A stretch of DNA of 13,394 nt from Candidatus Methanocorpusculum equi (GCA_018065685.1 JAGHSU010000149.1:1-13394); one strand, 5' to 3'; counted from the first letter of the stretch, positions 6,828 to 13,394 are shown. Notes: a model not told the origin generated them from the sequence alone. Numbers and translations are program-made.

Positions 6828-8045
6828 TCAGATGAACTCTATCGGAAGAGCTGTGACATCTTCGGTAATCGGGACCGGATGTTCGCAAAGGCAGACGACG
6901 GCTCCTTTTCCAATCTTTTTCCCGGGAACTTTTTTGAGGACATCAAAATTTTTAATCCACTCCCTGCTTACCTGTGCGGACTTTTTAATCTCGACCGGAT
7001 ACAAAACATCTCCGTCGGCAATTACCAGATCAATCTCCTTTTTGTCAGCATCACGATAATAGTAAATGTTTTCCGCATCAAAACCTGCGTTGACATAACT
7101 CTTAAGAATCTCACTGACCACAAACGTCTCGAAAATATTTCCGGACATGGCCCCCTTTTCCGCCGTTTCCGGTGTCTTCCACCCGAGAAGATAACAGAGA
7201 AGACCGGTGTCTGTCATATAAATCTTCGGAGACTTAATCACCCGTTTAATAATATTATTTGCGTATGTATGTACAATACGGACAATTCCTGACGCGGCGA
7301 CGACGGAAAGCCAGTGCTGAACGGTTTTGATATCGATTCCCACATCACGGGCAACCTCATCATAGATCAGAATCTGCCCAGAACGCGCAGCAATGGATGT
7401 CAGAAAATTCCTGAACTTCAGTTCATCTTTTACATTTATCATCAGACGGACATCACGTTCCAGATACGTCCGCACGTAGTCACGGTAAAACCATTCCCAG
7501 TCACGTCCTTCGTCAGTCAGCTCAGGCATTGAACCCCGGTGAATCAGCTCCCAGAGATGCCTGTACGGCACATATTCACTTTTTCTGCGGGAAATATACC
7601 CGTCATCCGGAAGGAACGGTTCATTACACGAAATCCCGAACCGTTCCCGAAGAGAGAGACCCAGGAGTTCAAGAACAGTGACCCTTCCCGATAAAGACTC
7701 CGTAGTACTGCTTAGCAGACTGTAGGTCTGCGAACCGGTAAGAAACAGCTGCCCCATCTCTGCAGACCGGTCGGCTATGAGTTTTATTGTACGAAAGAGC
7801 TCCGGTACATACTGCACCTCATCAATGATAAGCGGATACTCCCTTTCCCTGAAAAAAAGCCGGGGGTCGGTTTTGGCAAGCATCAGCTCATTCTCATCAT
7901 CAAGTGTCAGATACGCGTACTGCGGAAAGGTTTCACGGATGACCGTAGTCTTCCCGACCTGACGCGCCCCTGTTAAAAGTACAATCTTTGACTGGGTCCG
8001 CGCTTTTTTCAGGACATTCTCTATAGCCCGTTTAATGTATGTCAT
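6828..8045 (-). CDS. AAA_14/DUF4143 family ATPase
   Basis: A 405-residue member of the widespread archaeal/bacterial ATPase family that joins an N-terminal AAA domain to a C-terminal DUF4143 region with a restriction-enzyme-like fold. Walker A is GARQVGKTT (26-34), Walker B is LIIDEVQ (72-78), and FLTGSQ (101-106) matches the sensor-1 strand. Residues about 215-262 form a winged helix (RSGQILIYDEVARDVGIDIK, then a recognition helix). The C-terminal nuclease-like part shows EIDLVI (Asp339) and PVEIKKS (Glu352, Lys354), the PD-(D/E)XK pattern. The physiological role is not established; such genes are often multicopy and patchily distributed, which suggests selfish or stress/defence functions. 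Start ATG has a weak AGGAA upstream. Tandem palindromes lie 60-100 nt upstream. Confidence 0.9.
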   Translation of the reverse strand: MTYIKRAIENVLKKARTQSKIVLLTGARQVGKTTVIRETFPQYAYLTLDDENELMLAKTDPRLFFREREYPLIIDEVQYVPELFRTIKLIADRSAEMGQLFLTGSQTYSLLSSTTESLSGRVTVLELLGLSLRERFGISCNEPFLPDDGYISRRKSEYVPYRHLWELIHRGSMPELTDEGRDWEWFYRDYVRTYLERDVRLMINVKDELKFRNFLTSIAARSGQILIYDEVARDVGIDIKTVQHWLSVVAASGIVRIVHTYANNIIKRVIKSPKIYMTDTGLLCYLLGWKTPETAEKGAMSGNIFETFVVSEILKSYVNAGFDAENIYYYRDADKKEIDLVIADGDVLYPVEIKKSAQVSREWIKNFDVLKKVPGKKIGKGAVVCLCEHPVPITEDVTALPIEFI

Positions 8046-8103
8046 GTCTGATTCCTGCCCGTCTGATACCGCCGGATGGGGTCAAAAGACGTGTTTCGAT
8101 TAT

Positions 8104-8147
8104 TTTGGAGTTCAACTCCAAATTATGGAGTTCAACTCCAAATTATG
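8104..8147. promoter_or_regulatory. Tandem palindromic operator-like repeat
   Basis: A 20-bp unit, GGAGTTCAACTCCAAATTAT, occurs twice without a gap at 8107-8126 and 8127-8146. Each unit contains a palindrome: TTTGGAGTT-C-AACTCCAAA (8104-8122, 9-bp arms) and TGGAGTT-C-AACTCCA (8126-8140, 7-bp arms). The centres are 20 bp apart, two helical turns, so two dimers would bind the same DNA face. On the minus strand an AT-rich element (AAAATAATC, about 8098-8106) borders the first palindrome and could be the TATA box of the ATPase gene. An operator controlling the ATPase is the simplest reading. Confidence 0.6.
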
Positions 8148-8167
8148 CAGAATATGTTTGACTTCCA

Positions 8168-8178
8168 AAAATATAAAG
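8168..8178 (+). promoter_or_regulatory. Probable TATA box of the trm56-tfe operon
   Basis: AAAATATAAAG is a strong archaeal TATA-like element about 90 nt upstream of the ATG at 8264 and would start transcription near 8200, leaving a leader of about 60 nt that includes the GGGAATCATGTAA repeats. A second candidate, CTTATAT at 8234-8240, lies 25-30 nt from the ATG and would give a leaderless transcript. The two cannot be separated by eye. Confidence 0.4.
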
Positions 8179-8199
8179 GAAACGGAAAAAACACCCCGG

Positions 8200-8228
8200 G
8201 GGAATCATGTAACACGGGAATCATGTAA
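8200..8228 (+). repeat. GGGAATCATGTAA direct repeat
   Basis: The 13-mer GGGAATCATGTAA occurs at 8200-8212 and 8216-8228, a 16-bp period. It lies between two candidate TATA boxes in front of the small winged-helix gene. Each copy contains ATG immediately followed by TAA, a start-stop pair. It may be a regulator binding site or a leader element. Confidence 0.5.
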
Positions 8229-8263
8229 GTATCCTTATATCGGCCCCGCGCCAATCTGTAAAC

Positions 8264-8548
8264 ATGAACGATGAAGATACCGACTGGAAAATCTATCATC
8301 TGATACCGGATGAGGGAATTGCCTTCGACGAACTCATCAAAGCATCCGGGATGACGGAAGAGACCGTACGTGCATCAGCTGCACGTCTTGAAAAAATCCG
8401 GCTCGTCCACACAGCAGATGACAGAGTATGCCCCGTATCAGTCAACGACTTCCTGATATCAGAGACTCTGTGCGGCGGAGGCGGAGCAGAAAAAGAGGAT
8501 GACCTTGGAATCTACATCGAAAACGGCGTAATCAAAGTGAGAAAATGA
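8264..8548 (+). CDS. Small winged-helix protein
   Basis: A 94-residue protein whose first half is a plausible winged helix-turn-helix: a helix at 6-13, [20 protein letters not shown] (21-40) as the [18 protein letters not shown] as the third helix and wing. The second half is less ordered and contains a run of four glycines followed by acidic residues ([11 protein letters not shown]), then a short strand pair ([14 protein letters not shown]). No catalytic motif or membrane segment. Its stop overlaps the trm56 start by 4 nt (ATGA), so it is the first gene of a translationally coupled operon with tRNA modification and transcription genes. It could regulate that operon or act on RNA/DNA with its partners; the specific function is unknown. 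Confidence 0.75.
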   Translation: MNDEDTDWKIYHLIPDEGIAFDELIKASGMTEETVRASAARLEKIRLVHTADDRVCPVSVNDFLISETLCGGGGAEKEDDLGIYIENGVIKVRK

Positions 8549-9093
8549 ACTTAAAACCAGTATCCTATGTCTTAAGAATCGGACACCGCCCCGAGCGTGA
8601 CCAGCGGGTCACAACCCACGTGGGACTTTCATCGCGTGCCCTTGGCGCATCCGGGATGTACCTCGCAGCAGACGACCAAAAAGTATCAGACAGCATCTGC
8701 GATGTTGCACAGCGGTTCGGAGGAGACTACTTCTGCGAAAACAATGTCAAATGGAAGTCATTCATCAGAAAATTCAAGGCAGACGGCGGAAAGGTCGTTC
8801 ATCTGACAATGTACGGTCTGCGCCTTCAGGACGCCATTCCTGACATCAGAAAAGAAGAAAAAGTTCTGGTCGTTGTAGGAGCAGAGAAGGTCCCCGGAGA
8901 AATGTACGAGCTTGCCGACTACAATGTCGCCGTTGCAAACCAGCCGCACTCGGAAATCTCCGCACTTGCGCTGTTCCTTGACCACTTATATGAGGGACGC
9001 GAGCTCGAACTTTCGTTTGACAACCCGGATATCGAAGTGATTCCGACCAAAGTGGGAAAAACCACCATTAAACACGGACAGCCCCATGAGTAA
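8545..9093 (+). CDS. trm56: tRNA (cytidine-56 2'-O) methyltransferase aTrm56
   Basis: Archaeal SPOUT-class enzyme that methylates the ribose of C56 in the T-loop of tRNAs using S-adenosylmethionine; this modification strengthens the D-loop/T-loop contact. The N-terminal signature [19 protein letters not shown] (residues 10-28) is characteristic of the family. The C-terminal trefoil-knot SAM site is visible as [20 protein letters not shown] (109-128) followed by [17 protein letters not shown] (130-146). Length, 182 residues, is normal for the family. It overlaps the upstream wHTH gene by 4 nt and the ATP-grasp gene by 8 nt, so it is embedded in one transcription unit. Confidence 0.96.
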   Translation: MNLKPVSYVLRIGHRPERDQRVTTHVGLSSRALGASGMYLAADDQKVSDSICDVAQRFGGDYFCENNVKWKSFIRKFKADGGKVVHLTMYGLRLQDAIPDIRKEEKVLVVVGAEKVPGEMYELADYNVAVANQPHSEISALALFLDHLYEGRELELSFDNPDIEVIPTKVGKTTIKHGQPHE

Positions 9094-10180
9094 ACCGGAA
9101 TCCGGAAAATCAGTCCTTGTCGCAGGATATTCCACACGTCATGTGGCAAAATCGGCAGCTGCAGCCGGCTACACAGTGTACGCGGCAGACCACTTCTGCG
9201 ACCAGGACCTTCTCTGCTGCACCGCGGACCACCGGGCATTCGATGAACTCGAAGAACTCCCGTTCGCAGCGGAGGAGTTAATCTCCCGCTATCATCCGGA
9301 TTATGTGGTAACAACATCGGGAGCAGAGCTGCTCGAATTTGAAAACCGCCTTGGAACTGCTCCATCAGCCGCACAGAAGTTCATGAACAAGGCATTAACA
9401 CAGGAGTTTTTCGAACAAACCGGCGTACCGGTCCCAAAACTCGCAGAACCGGGCGTCTATCCGGCAATGGCAAAAACAACCGGAGGAGCGGGCGGCTGGA
9501 GGAATGCGATTGTCAGGTCGGACGCGGAGCTTGCTGCATGGCGCGGGTTTGTCGAAGGAGCGCCGTATCTCCTGCAGAAGGTAATCGAAGGGATGCCGGC
9601 ATCCGTCTGCTGCCTGGTAACCCCTTCGGGAGAAGCGTGCGTGCTTGCGGCAAACCAGCAGATTCTTCGCGGGGGAGACCTCTTCCCCTATGCATTCACA
9701 GGGTCGGTCACCCCGTGCACCCATCCCCTTGTCCCGCGGATGAAGGAACTCGGGAAAAAAATCGCAGAAGACTCCGGATGTATCGGGTGTATCGGAATTG
9801 ATTTTATCCTGACAGAAAAGGATGCATATGCAATCGAGGTAAATCCGCGGTTCCAGGGAACACTTGAAACAGTCGAGCGCGCGCTTTCGCAGAATCTGTT
9901 CACTCTGCATAAAAATGCCTGTGAAGGAGTTCTTCCGGAGCACATTCCGGAGATTACTGCTTTTTCGGTACGGAAAATCCTTGTTGCCCCGAAAGCTCTG
10001 ACCGTAAAACAGGACCTGCTGCCCCTTTCGGAATTTCTCTCCGATATTCCGCATCCCGGGCTCTTTTTTGAAAAAGGAGAGGTAATCTGCTCGGTTACCG
10101 GTTGCGGGAAGACGCTTGACGCCGCATACGCATCTCTGGATAAAAATATTAACATGGCAGTCCAATATATACAACAATGA
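9086..10180 (+). CDS. ATP-grasp ligase of unknown substrate
   Basis: A 364-residue ATP-grasp superfamily protein; these enzymes activate a carboxylate as acyl phosphate and couple it to an amine or other nucleophile. Residues 8-85 form a Rossmann-like pre-ATP-grasp domain ([20 protein letters not shown]). The ATP-grasp core includes [12 protein letters not shown] (129-139), the strand pair [14 protein letters not shown] (161-174) and the metal-binding end GIDFIL...[10 protein letters not shown] (Asp239, Glu251, Asn253). It resembles predicted archaeal carboligases (I believe the COG2232 group) more than the biosynthetic carboxylases; no substrate can be assigned. It overlaps trm56 by 8 nt and tfe by 4 nt. 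MfnD or PylC-like roles in cofactor or amino-acid synthesis are possible but not shown. Confidence 0.88.
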   Translation: MSKPESGKSVLVAGYSTRHVAKSAAAAGYTVYAADHFCDQDLLCCTADHRAFDELEELPFAAEELISRYHPDYVVTTSGAELLEFENRLGTAPSAAQKFMNKALTQEFFEQTGVPVPKLAEPGVYPAMAKTTGGAGGWRNAIVRSDAELAAWRGFVEGAPYLLQKVIEGMPASVCCLVTPSGEACVLAANQQILRGGDLFPYAFTGSVTPCTHPLVPRMKELGKKIAEDSGCIGCIGIDFILTEKDAYAIEVNPRFQGTLETVERALSQNLFTLHKNACEGVLPEHIPEITAFSVRKILVAPKALTVKQDLLPLSEFLSDIPHPGLFFEKGEVICSVTGCGKTLDAAYASLDKNINMAVQYIQQ

Positions 10181-10695
10181 GCTCATTGAAACCAAAAGAT
10201 CTGAAAAATCCTGCAATCTATCAATATCTTCTAAAACTTGTCGGAGAAGAGGGGATTGACCTGATAAAACGGTTCCCGACCGAGGAGAGAAGCGATGAGG
10301 AGATTGCAGAGATAACCGGCATCAATTTAAATTCCGTCCGCCACACACTCTACATCCTCTACGAAAAACGCCTTGCCGAGTACCGCAGAATCAAGGATAA
10401 TGAAACAGGCTGGCTTACCTACCTCTGGGTTTTAAAGATGGAAAATCTCACACAGGCACTGAAAGAGGAGATGACCTTTGCCTCTGAAAAACTTTCTGCC
10501 CGGCTCAGATTCGACCGGAACAATGATTTCTACCAGTGCGGCTCCTGCGGAAAGACATTGACATTCAATGACGCGATGACATTAAACTTTGTCTGCCCCG
10601 AATGCGGGGAAAATATGTCTCACTTTGATAATGAGCTCCTCTTAAAAGCGCTCGAAAAGCGCATTGACAAAATGAACCGTGCCCTTGAGGACTAA
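10177..10695 (+). CDS. tfe: Transcription factor E, alpha subunit
   Basis: Archaeal counterpart of the TFIIE alpha N-terminal half. It helps RNA polymerase open promoters by stabilising the clamp and the non-template strand. Residues 10-90 form the extended winged helix (YQYLLKLVGEEGIDLIKRF, then DEEIAEITGINLNSVRHTLY and the YEKRLAEYRRIKDNETGWLTY wing in outline). Residues 88-112 are a coiled-coil-like linker, and 121-143 form the zinc ribbon with C121xxC124 and C140xxC143. A basic/acidic helix ends the protein. At 172 residues it is the normal archaeal length. Its ATG overlaps the stop of the ATP-grasp gene by 4 nt (ATGA), so it is translated from the operon mRNA. Confidence 0.96.
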   Translation: MSSLKPKDLKNPAIYQYLLKLVGEEGIDLIKRFPTEERSDEEIAEITGINLNSVRHTLYILYEKRLAEYRRIKDNETGWLTYLWVLKMENLTQALKEEMTFASEKLSARLRFDRNNDFYQCGSCGKTLTFNDAMTLNFVCPECGENMSHFDNELLLKALEKRIDKMNRALED

Positions 10696-10701
10696 CGCTT
10701 C

Positions 10702-11178
10702 ATGGATGAAGAGACTCTTCTTTTTTCCGCCGGATGTGATGCAGGCGTTGTTGCCCACTGCAGAAAAACGGCAGTAATTGCGGACCGGTATTGCGGAGCC
10801 GGAGTTGACGCGGGGCTTGTTCATTCCGGTGCTTTTCTCCATGACCTTGGCCGCTCAAAAACCCACTCAATCCGTCACGCAGGAGAAGGGGCGGCCATCG
10901 CCGAAAAACTTGGCCTTTCAGATGAAATCCGCGACATCATTCAGAATCACACGGGAGCCGGCCTCTCCGAGGACGACTGTGTTCTCCTAAACCTCCCCCC
11001 GAAAAACTGTGTCCCGAAAACAATCGAGGAAAAAATTGTGGCACACGCGGACAATCTTGTAAAAGGTTCACGCGAGATTCGCATCGAAGAGCGGATGATG
11101 CTGATTTCAGGGCAGTCGCACCGCTCGAAGAAAAACGTCTGGCGCCTTTCGATGGAGATGGAGCTTTTAAGAGAGTGA
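10702..11178 (+). CDS. HD-domain phosphohydrolase
   Basis: A 158-residue HD-superfamily protein of the kind often labelled TIGR00295 in archaea. HD domains hydrolyse phosphate esters, including nucleotides and RNA 2',3'-cyclic phosphates, using a two-metal or one-metal site. The metal ligands are visible in order: His19 (VVAHCRKTA), His47-Asp48 (GAFLHDLGRSKTHS), His82 in IIQNHTGAG, and Asp117 in IVAHADNLV. The C-terminal 35 residues are a charged helix. The gene begins 6 nt after tfe with GAGG 12 nt upstream of its ATG. Co-transcription with trm56 and tfe suggests a link to RNA or nucleotide metabolism, which is inference. The substrate is unknown. Confidence 0.88.
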   Translation: MDEETLLFSAGCDAGVVAHCRKTAVIADRYCGAGVDAGLVHSGAFLHDLGRSKTHSIRHAGEGAAIAEKLGLSDEIRDIIQNHTGAGLSEDDCVLLNLPPKNCVPKTIEEKIVAHADNLVKGSREIRIEERMMLISGQSHRSKKNVWRLSMEMELLRE

Positions 11179-11263
11179 CAGGGCGGGCACGGGATTACTG
11201 AGTGCGGAAGTCCGCCATTCCATTTCCCATACCTGTCATTCATCTGCAGTGAATCTAAGAGAG

Positions 11264-11294
11264 ATTATTATATCATCTGAAGATGAATAATAAT
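11264..11294. repeat. AT-rich imperfect palindrome
   Basis: Left arm 11264-11277 (ATTATTATATCATC) pairs with right arm 11282-11294 (GATGAATAATAAT) over 13 base pairs, with A11272 bulged and a TGAA loop. The outer arms read TTATTAT-N15-ATAATAA. It could be a dimer-binding operator or an RNA hairpin; it begins 86 nt after the HD gene's stop and lies 220 nt before nikR. Confidence 0.5.
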
Positions 11295-11340
11295 GCAGAG
11301 GCAAACGCTGTATTCTTCCAAACCCCTTGGATTAGCAGCC

Positions 11341-11401
11341 CCTGATTCCGGATGCCTGCCGCAGCCGGACCAGGGTGTCTCCATGTACCCTGTTATTTTG
11401 T
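11341..11401 (+). ncRNA. Possible structured RNA with alternative hairpins
   Basis: Hairpin 1 pairs CCTGATTCCGG (11341-11351) with CCGGACCAGG (11365-11374) around a 13-nt loop, with one internal mismatch or bulge. Hairpin 2 pairs CAGGGT (11371-11376) with ACCCTG (11387-11392) and is followed by TTATTTTGTTTT. The CAGG at 11371-11374 is shared, so only one of the two can form at a time. That layout resembles a leader with an attenuator, but no ligand-binding family was recognised, and chance is not excluded. Confidence 0.25.
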
Positions 11402-11482
11402 TTTGGAATTGTTTTGTTATATCTGACCCATGATGACAAAAGTATGCACAAATGTCCATCTTCTTCATAATCTGTAACAACA

Positions 11483-11490
11483 CTAATATA
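11483..11490 (+). promoter_or_regulatory. Probable nikR TATA box
   Basis: CTAATATA ends 24 nt before the ATG at 11515, and no Shine-Dalgarno site precedes that ATG. This fits a leaderless archaeal transcript. A second AT-rich stretch (ACATATATT, 11499-11507) is too close to the start to act as its TATA box. Confidence 0.4.
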
Positions 11491-11514
11491 GGATAATGAC
11501 ATATATTCAATTAC

Positions 11515-11931
11515 ATGGTTAATGAATCCGACTTATCCCGCATAGGTGTCTCCCTTCCGGAAAACCTGCTTTAAAAGTTTGACTCCATCATAAACAAGCG
11601 CGGCTACTCCTCCCGCTCGGAAGGAATACGCGACGCAATCCGTTCCTACATCACCTACTATGAGTGGATGAACGATGTCGAAGGGCAGAGACAGGGGGTC
11701 ATCACCATGGTCTATGACCATGACCAGCGCGGCCTCCTTGAAGCAGTGACCGAGATTCAGCACGAGAACCGCGATATCATCCAGTCGTCAATTCATTCAC
11801 ATCTGACCGATGACTGCTGTATGGAGGTTGTTATGGTCAGAGGCGAAGGAGCGCAGCTTCGCACACTTGCCGAGCACCTCATGGCGCTGAAAGGTGTTGA
11901 ATCTGTAAAACTGACGACGATTAAAATATAA
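11515..11931 (+). pseudogene. nikR: Nickel-responsive regulator NikR, internal stop codon
   Basis: Over its full frame this is a 138-codon NikR, the nickel-sensing repressor with an N-terminal ribbon-helix-helix DNA-binding domain and a C-terminal ACT-like nickel-binding domain. Codons 8-19 read SRIGVSLPENLL, then comes TAA at 11572-11574, and the frame resumes at once with KFDSIINKRGYSSRSEGIRD. The usual residue at codon 20 would fit Glu (GAA), so one G-to-T change suffices. The nickel ligands are intact by alignment to E. coli NikR: His83, His94, His96 and Cys102. The only later ATG (11668, codon 52) would give the sensor domain without the DNA-binding part. No other disruption is seen, suggesting recent loss, a sequencing error or read-through. 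TAA is not a known recoded codon in methanogens. Confidence 0.85.
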
Positions 11932-11993
11932 TCAGGGACAATTCAGAGACAAAGCAGAAACTGCTCATTCACCAGAGGCATTCAAGTACCCGG

Positions 11994-12031
11994 CAAAAAA
12001 AAGAACGGGAGTTCCCGTTCATTCTGTTTTT
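11994..12031. terminator. Bidirectional hairpin terminator
   Basis: GAACGGG (12003-12009) pairs with CCCGTTC (12014-12020) around AGTT. An eight-A run lies just before the stem (11995-12002) and a T-rich run just after it (12022-12031, including five T). It therefore reads as stem plus oligo-T on both strands, serving nikR on the plus strand and the convergent thiC on the minus strand, which ends 3-4 nt further on. Confidence 0.75.
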
Positions 12032-12034
12032 CGT

Positions 12035-13312
12035 TTAAAAGTTGAAATTTTTCTGAACGATCTTAATAGCACAGTAATCTCCGCACATGGTGCATGCATC
12101 GCTGTCTGCAGGCATGCGCGAGTTTCTGATGCAGCGGGCCTTTTCCGGATTCATGGAAACTGCATACTGCCGCTCCCAGTCAAGGTCGCGTCTCGCATGT
12201 CCCATCTCAAGGTCTGCCTCACGTGTCTTCGGAAGCTTTACCATATCTCCTACGTGTGCCGCGATACGGGAGCTCATAACGCCCTCATAGACCTCCTCGG
12301 GAGTCGGAAGCGCCAGATGCTCTGCAGGGGTTACGTAGCAGATAAAGTCTGCCCCTGCGGCAGATGAAACAGATGCCCCGATAGCTGCCACACGGTCATC
12401 ATATCCGGGAGCAATATCGGTTACAAGCGGACCTAACATGTAGAACGGTTTGTTGTTTGTAACACGCTTTTCCAAAAGGACATTTGCCTTAATTTCATCA
12501 AGCGGAATGTGACCCGGGCCTTCCATGATGCACTGGACACCGAAATCATGTGCCTTGTCTGCGAGCTCCGCATTGATGAGAAGCTCCTGAATCGCCGCGC
12601 GGTCCGTTGCATCATGGCATGCTCCTGCCCTCATACCGTTTCCAAACGAAAGAGTAACCTCATGCTCCTTTAAGATTTCAAGAAGGTAGTCAAACCTGCG
12701 GTAGAGAGGGTTTTCCTGTTCATTGTGGAGCATCCACGCCGTCATAAACGCTCCGCCGCGGGAGACGAGACCTCCGTGTCTTCCCTGGTTTTTCAGACGC
12801 TTAACGGTTTCATAGTTGATACCGGTGTGAATCGCCATGAAGTTCGTTCCAAGTTTTGCCTGCTCCTCGGTGATTTTAAAGAGATCGTCTTCATCCATGA
12901 AGACAACCCCTCCCTTTTTGCGGGCGGCTTCAATGAATGCCTGATACAGCGGAACCGAACCCACTGATAAATGGGACTGCTCGCAAACCCGGCGTCTGAT
13001 ATCAAGGAAATCTCCTCCCGTAGAAAGCTCCATAAGGGAGTCGGCACCGGCAAGCTCTGCCTGACGTGCTTTTTCGAGTTCCTGTTCCACATCAACGATA
13101 TCGGAAGAGGTTCCGATTGATGCATTGACTTTGGTCCGGAGACCTGATCCGATTCCGCAGAGTTTTACACTGCGGTAAGGCGTCATCGGGATTACGATGT
13201 GCCCCCCGGCAATTCCGCGGCGGATGAAATCCTCGGTAACACCTTCTGCCTTTGCGACGACTTTCATCTCTTCAGTGATTAAGCCGCGCTTTGCATCTTC
13301 AACAATTGTCAT
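12035..13312 (-). CDS. thiC: Phosphomethylpyrimidine synthase ThiC
   Basis: A radical-SAM-type enzyme that rearranges aminoimidazole ribotide into the hydroxymethylpyrimidine phosphate half of thiamin. At 425 residues it is the short form without the N-terminal extension of many bacterial and plant enzymes. The family core is clear: [82 protein letters not shown] and [14 protein letters not shown]. The C-terminal [4Fe-4S] motif is C407TMC410GDYC414, one residue shorter than the CX2CX4C usually quoted for ThiC. Start ATG at 13312 has AGGT directly upstream but no properly spaced Shine-Dalgarno site. It is monocistronic and converges on nikR. No THI-box-like riboswitch was seen in the 82 nt upstream that are visible. 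Confidence 0.97.
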   Translation of the reverse strand: MTIVEDAKRGLITEEMKVVAKAEGVTEDFIRRGIAGGHIVIPMTPYRSVKLCGIGSGLRTKVNASIGTSSDIVDVEQELEKARQAELAGADSLMELSTGGDFLDIRRRVCEQSHLSVGSVPLYQAFIEAARKKGGVVFMDEDDLFKITEEQAKLGTNFMAIHTGINYETVKRLKNQGRHGGLVSRGGAFMTAWMLHNEQENPLYRRFDYLLEILKEHEVTLSFGNGMRAGACHDATDRAAIQELLINAELADKAHDFGVQCIMEGPGHIPLDEIKANVLLEKRVTNNKPFYMLGPLVTDIAPGYDDRVAAIGASVSSAAGADFICYVTPAEHLALPTPEEVYEGVMSSRIAAHVGDMVKLPKTREADLEMGHARRDLDWERQYAVSMNPEKARCIRNSRMPADSDACTMCGDYCAIKIVQKNFNF

Positions 13313-13335
13313 ACCTGATTATTTGCGTTATTACG

Positions 13336-13347
13336 TATTAATTTTTA
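13336..13347 (-). promoter_or_regulatory. Probable thiC TATA region
   Basis: On the minus strand the sequence AAAAATTAATAC lies about 25-35 nt upstream of the thiC ATG at 13312, the position expected for the TATA box of a near-leaderless archaeal transcript. The whole 13313-13394 stretch is very AT-rich, so the exact element is uncertain. Confidence 0.35.
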
Positions 13348-13394
13348 TCAATTTATCGAAAAAACTAGAAAAATAATAAAATAATGTTTTATGA

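Larger units (their letters stand above)
11179..11514. other. 336-bp gene-free region with potential RNA hairpins
   Basis: No believable protein gene. The region holds a short palindrome GCGGA-AG-TCCGC (11203-11214); an AT-rich imperfect palindrome at 11264-11294; a GC-richer island (about 11330-11392) with two overlapping hairpins, the second followed by a T-rich tract; and an AT-rich end containing the likely nikR promoter. An 80-codon minus-strand open frame (11268-11510) has no domain or ribosome-binding site and I regard it as chance. Confidence 0.55.

Noticed and set aside
9395..10216. 273-codon minus-strand open frame
   Set aside because: It is antisense to the ATP-grasp gene, whose sequence has clear family motifs; the antisense product has biased composition and no domain.
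11430..11480. C/D-box guide RNA starting at a perfect C box (ATGATGA at 11430-11436)
   Set aside because: No D box (CTGA) or C'/D' pair at suitable spacing downstream, so the match is probably chance.
11268..11510. 80-codon minus-strand open frame between the HD gene and nikR
   Set aside because: No ribosome-binding site, no recognisable domain, and its stop falls within the AT-rich palindrome; a chance open frame is more likely.
11572..11574. Recoding of the nikR TAA as an extra amino acid
   Set aside because: Selenocysteine uses TGA and pyrrolysine uses TAG; no established archaeal recoding of TAA exists, and the residue here is not a nickel ligand.
13313..13394. TPP riboswitch upstream of thiC
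   Set aside because: The 82 visible bases are AT-rich and lack the conserved THI-box helices; the likely promoter is too close to the ATG to leave room for one.

Overview
This window looks like chromosomal DNA of a methanogenic archaeon. The support is a set of archaeal information-processing genes (transcription factor E alpha, MBF1-type Zn-ribbon/HTH protein, the SPOUT tRNA methyltransferase aTrm56), a short archaeal-type triosephosphate isomerase, a protein with a methanogenesis-marker-11-like C-terminal half, and archaeal-style promoters (TATA boxes about 25-30 nt from start codons that lack Shine-Dalgarno sites). Base composition and gene content would fit the Methanomicrobiales, perhaps a Methanocorpusculum relative; that placement is inference. 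No rRNA, tRNA, CRISPR array, transposase or prophage gene was found.

Left part (1-2885): an AT-rich, gene-free stretch with a cluster of GGTAAAGTC repeats. It is followed on the minus strand by a compact four-gene block transcribed leftwards: mbf1, tpiA, a patatin-like acyl hydrolase and a 71-residue unknown. A 178-bp divergent promoter region separates this from a plus-strand operon: a free-standing double ACT-domain protein, an ACT-less homoserine dehydrogenase that overlaps it by 4 nt, and a winged-helix protein with an IDDTD (MMP11/TiaS-like) domain that overlaps the dehydrogenase by 11 nt. An orphan zinc-ribbon/HTH protein follows under its own likely promoter.

Middle (6322-8263): an uncharacterised acidic protein and a DUF4143-type AAA ATPase on the minus strand. 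The 218-bp region upstream of the ATPase carries two tandem near-identical palindromes next to a likely TATA element, and a second, 13-bp direct repeat whose copies each contain ATG directly followed by TAA.

Right part (8264-11178): a tightly packed plus-strand operon of a small winged-helix protein, trm56, an ATP-grasp ligase, tfe and an HD-domain phosphohydrolase, with gaps or overlaps of 8 nt or less. A 336-bp gene-free region with several potential RNA hairpins follows, then nikR, whose reading frame is complete and keeps all nickel ligands but has an in-frame TAA at codon 20, within the DNA-binding domain. A bidirectional hairpin terminator separates nikR from the convergent thiC gene.

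The most notable points are the nonsense codon in nikR, the tandem palindromic operator-like element upstream of the ATPase, the HTH-IDDTD fusion in the homoserine operon, and the translation/transcription operon containing an unassigned ATP-grasp enzyme. No clearly new multi-gene defence or mobile system was seen.
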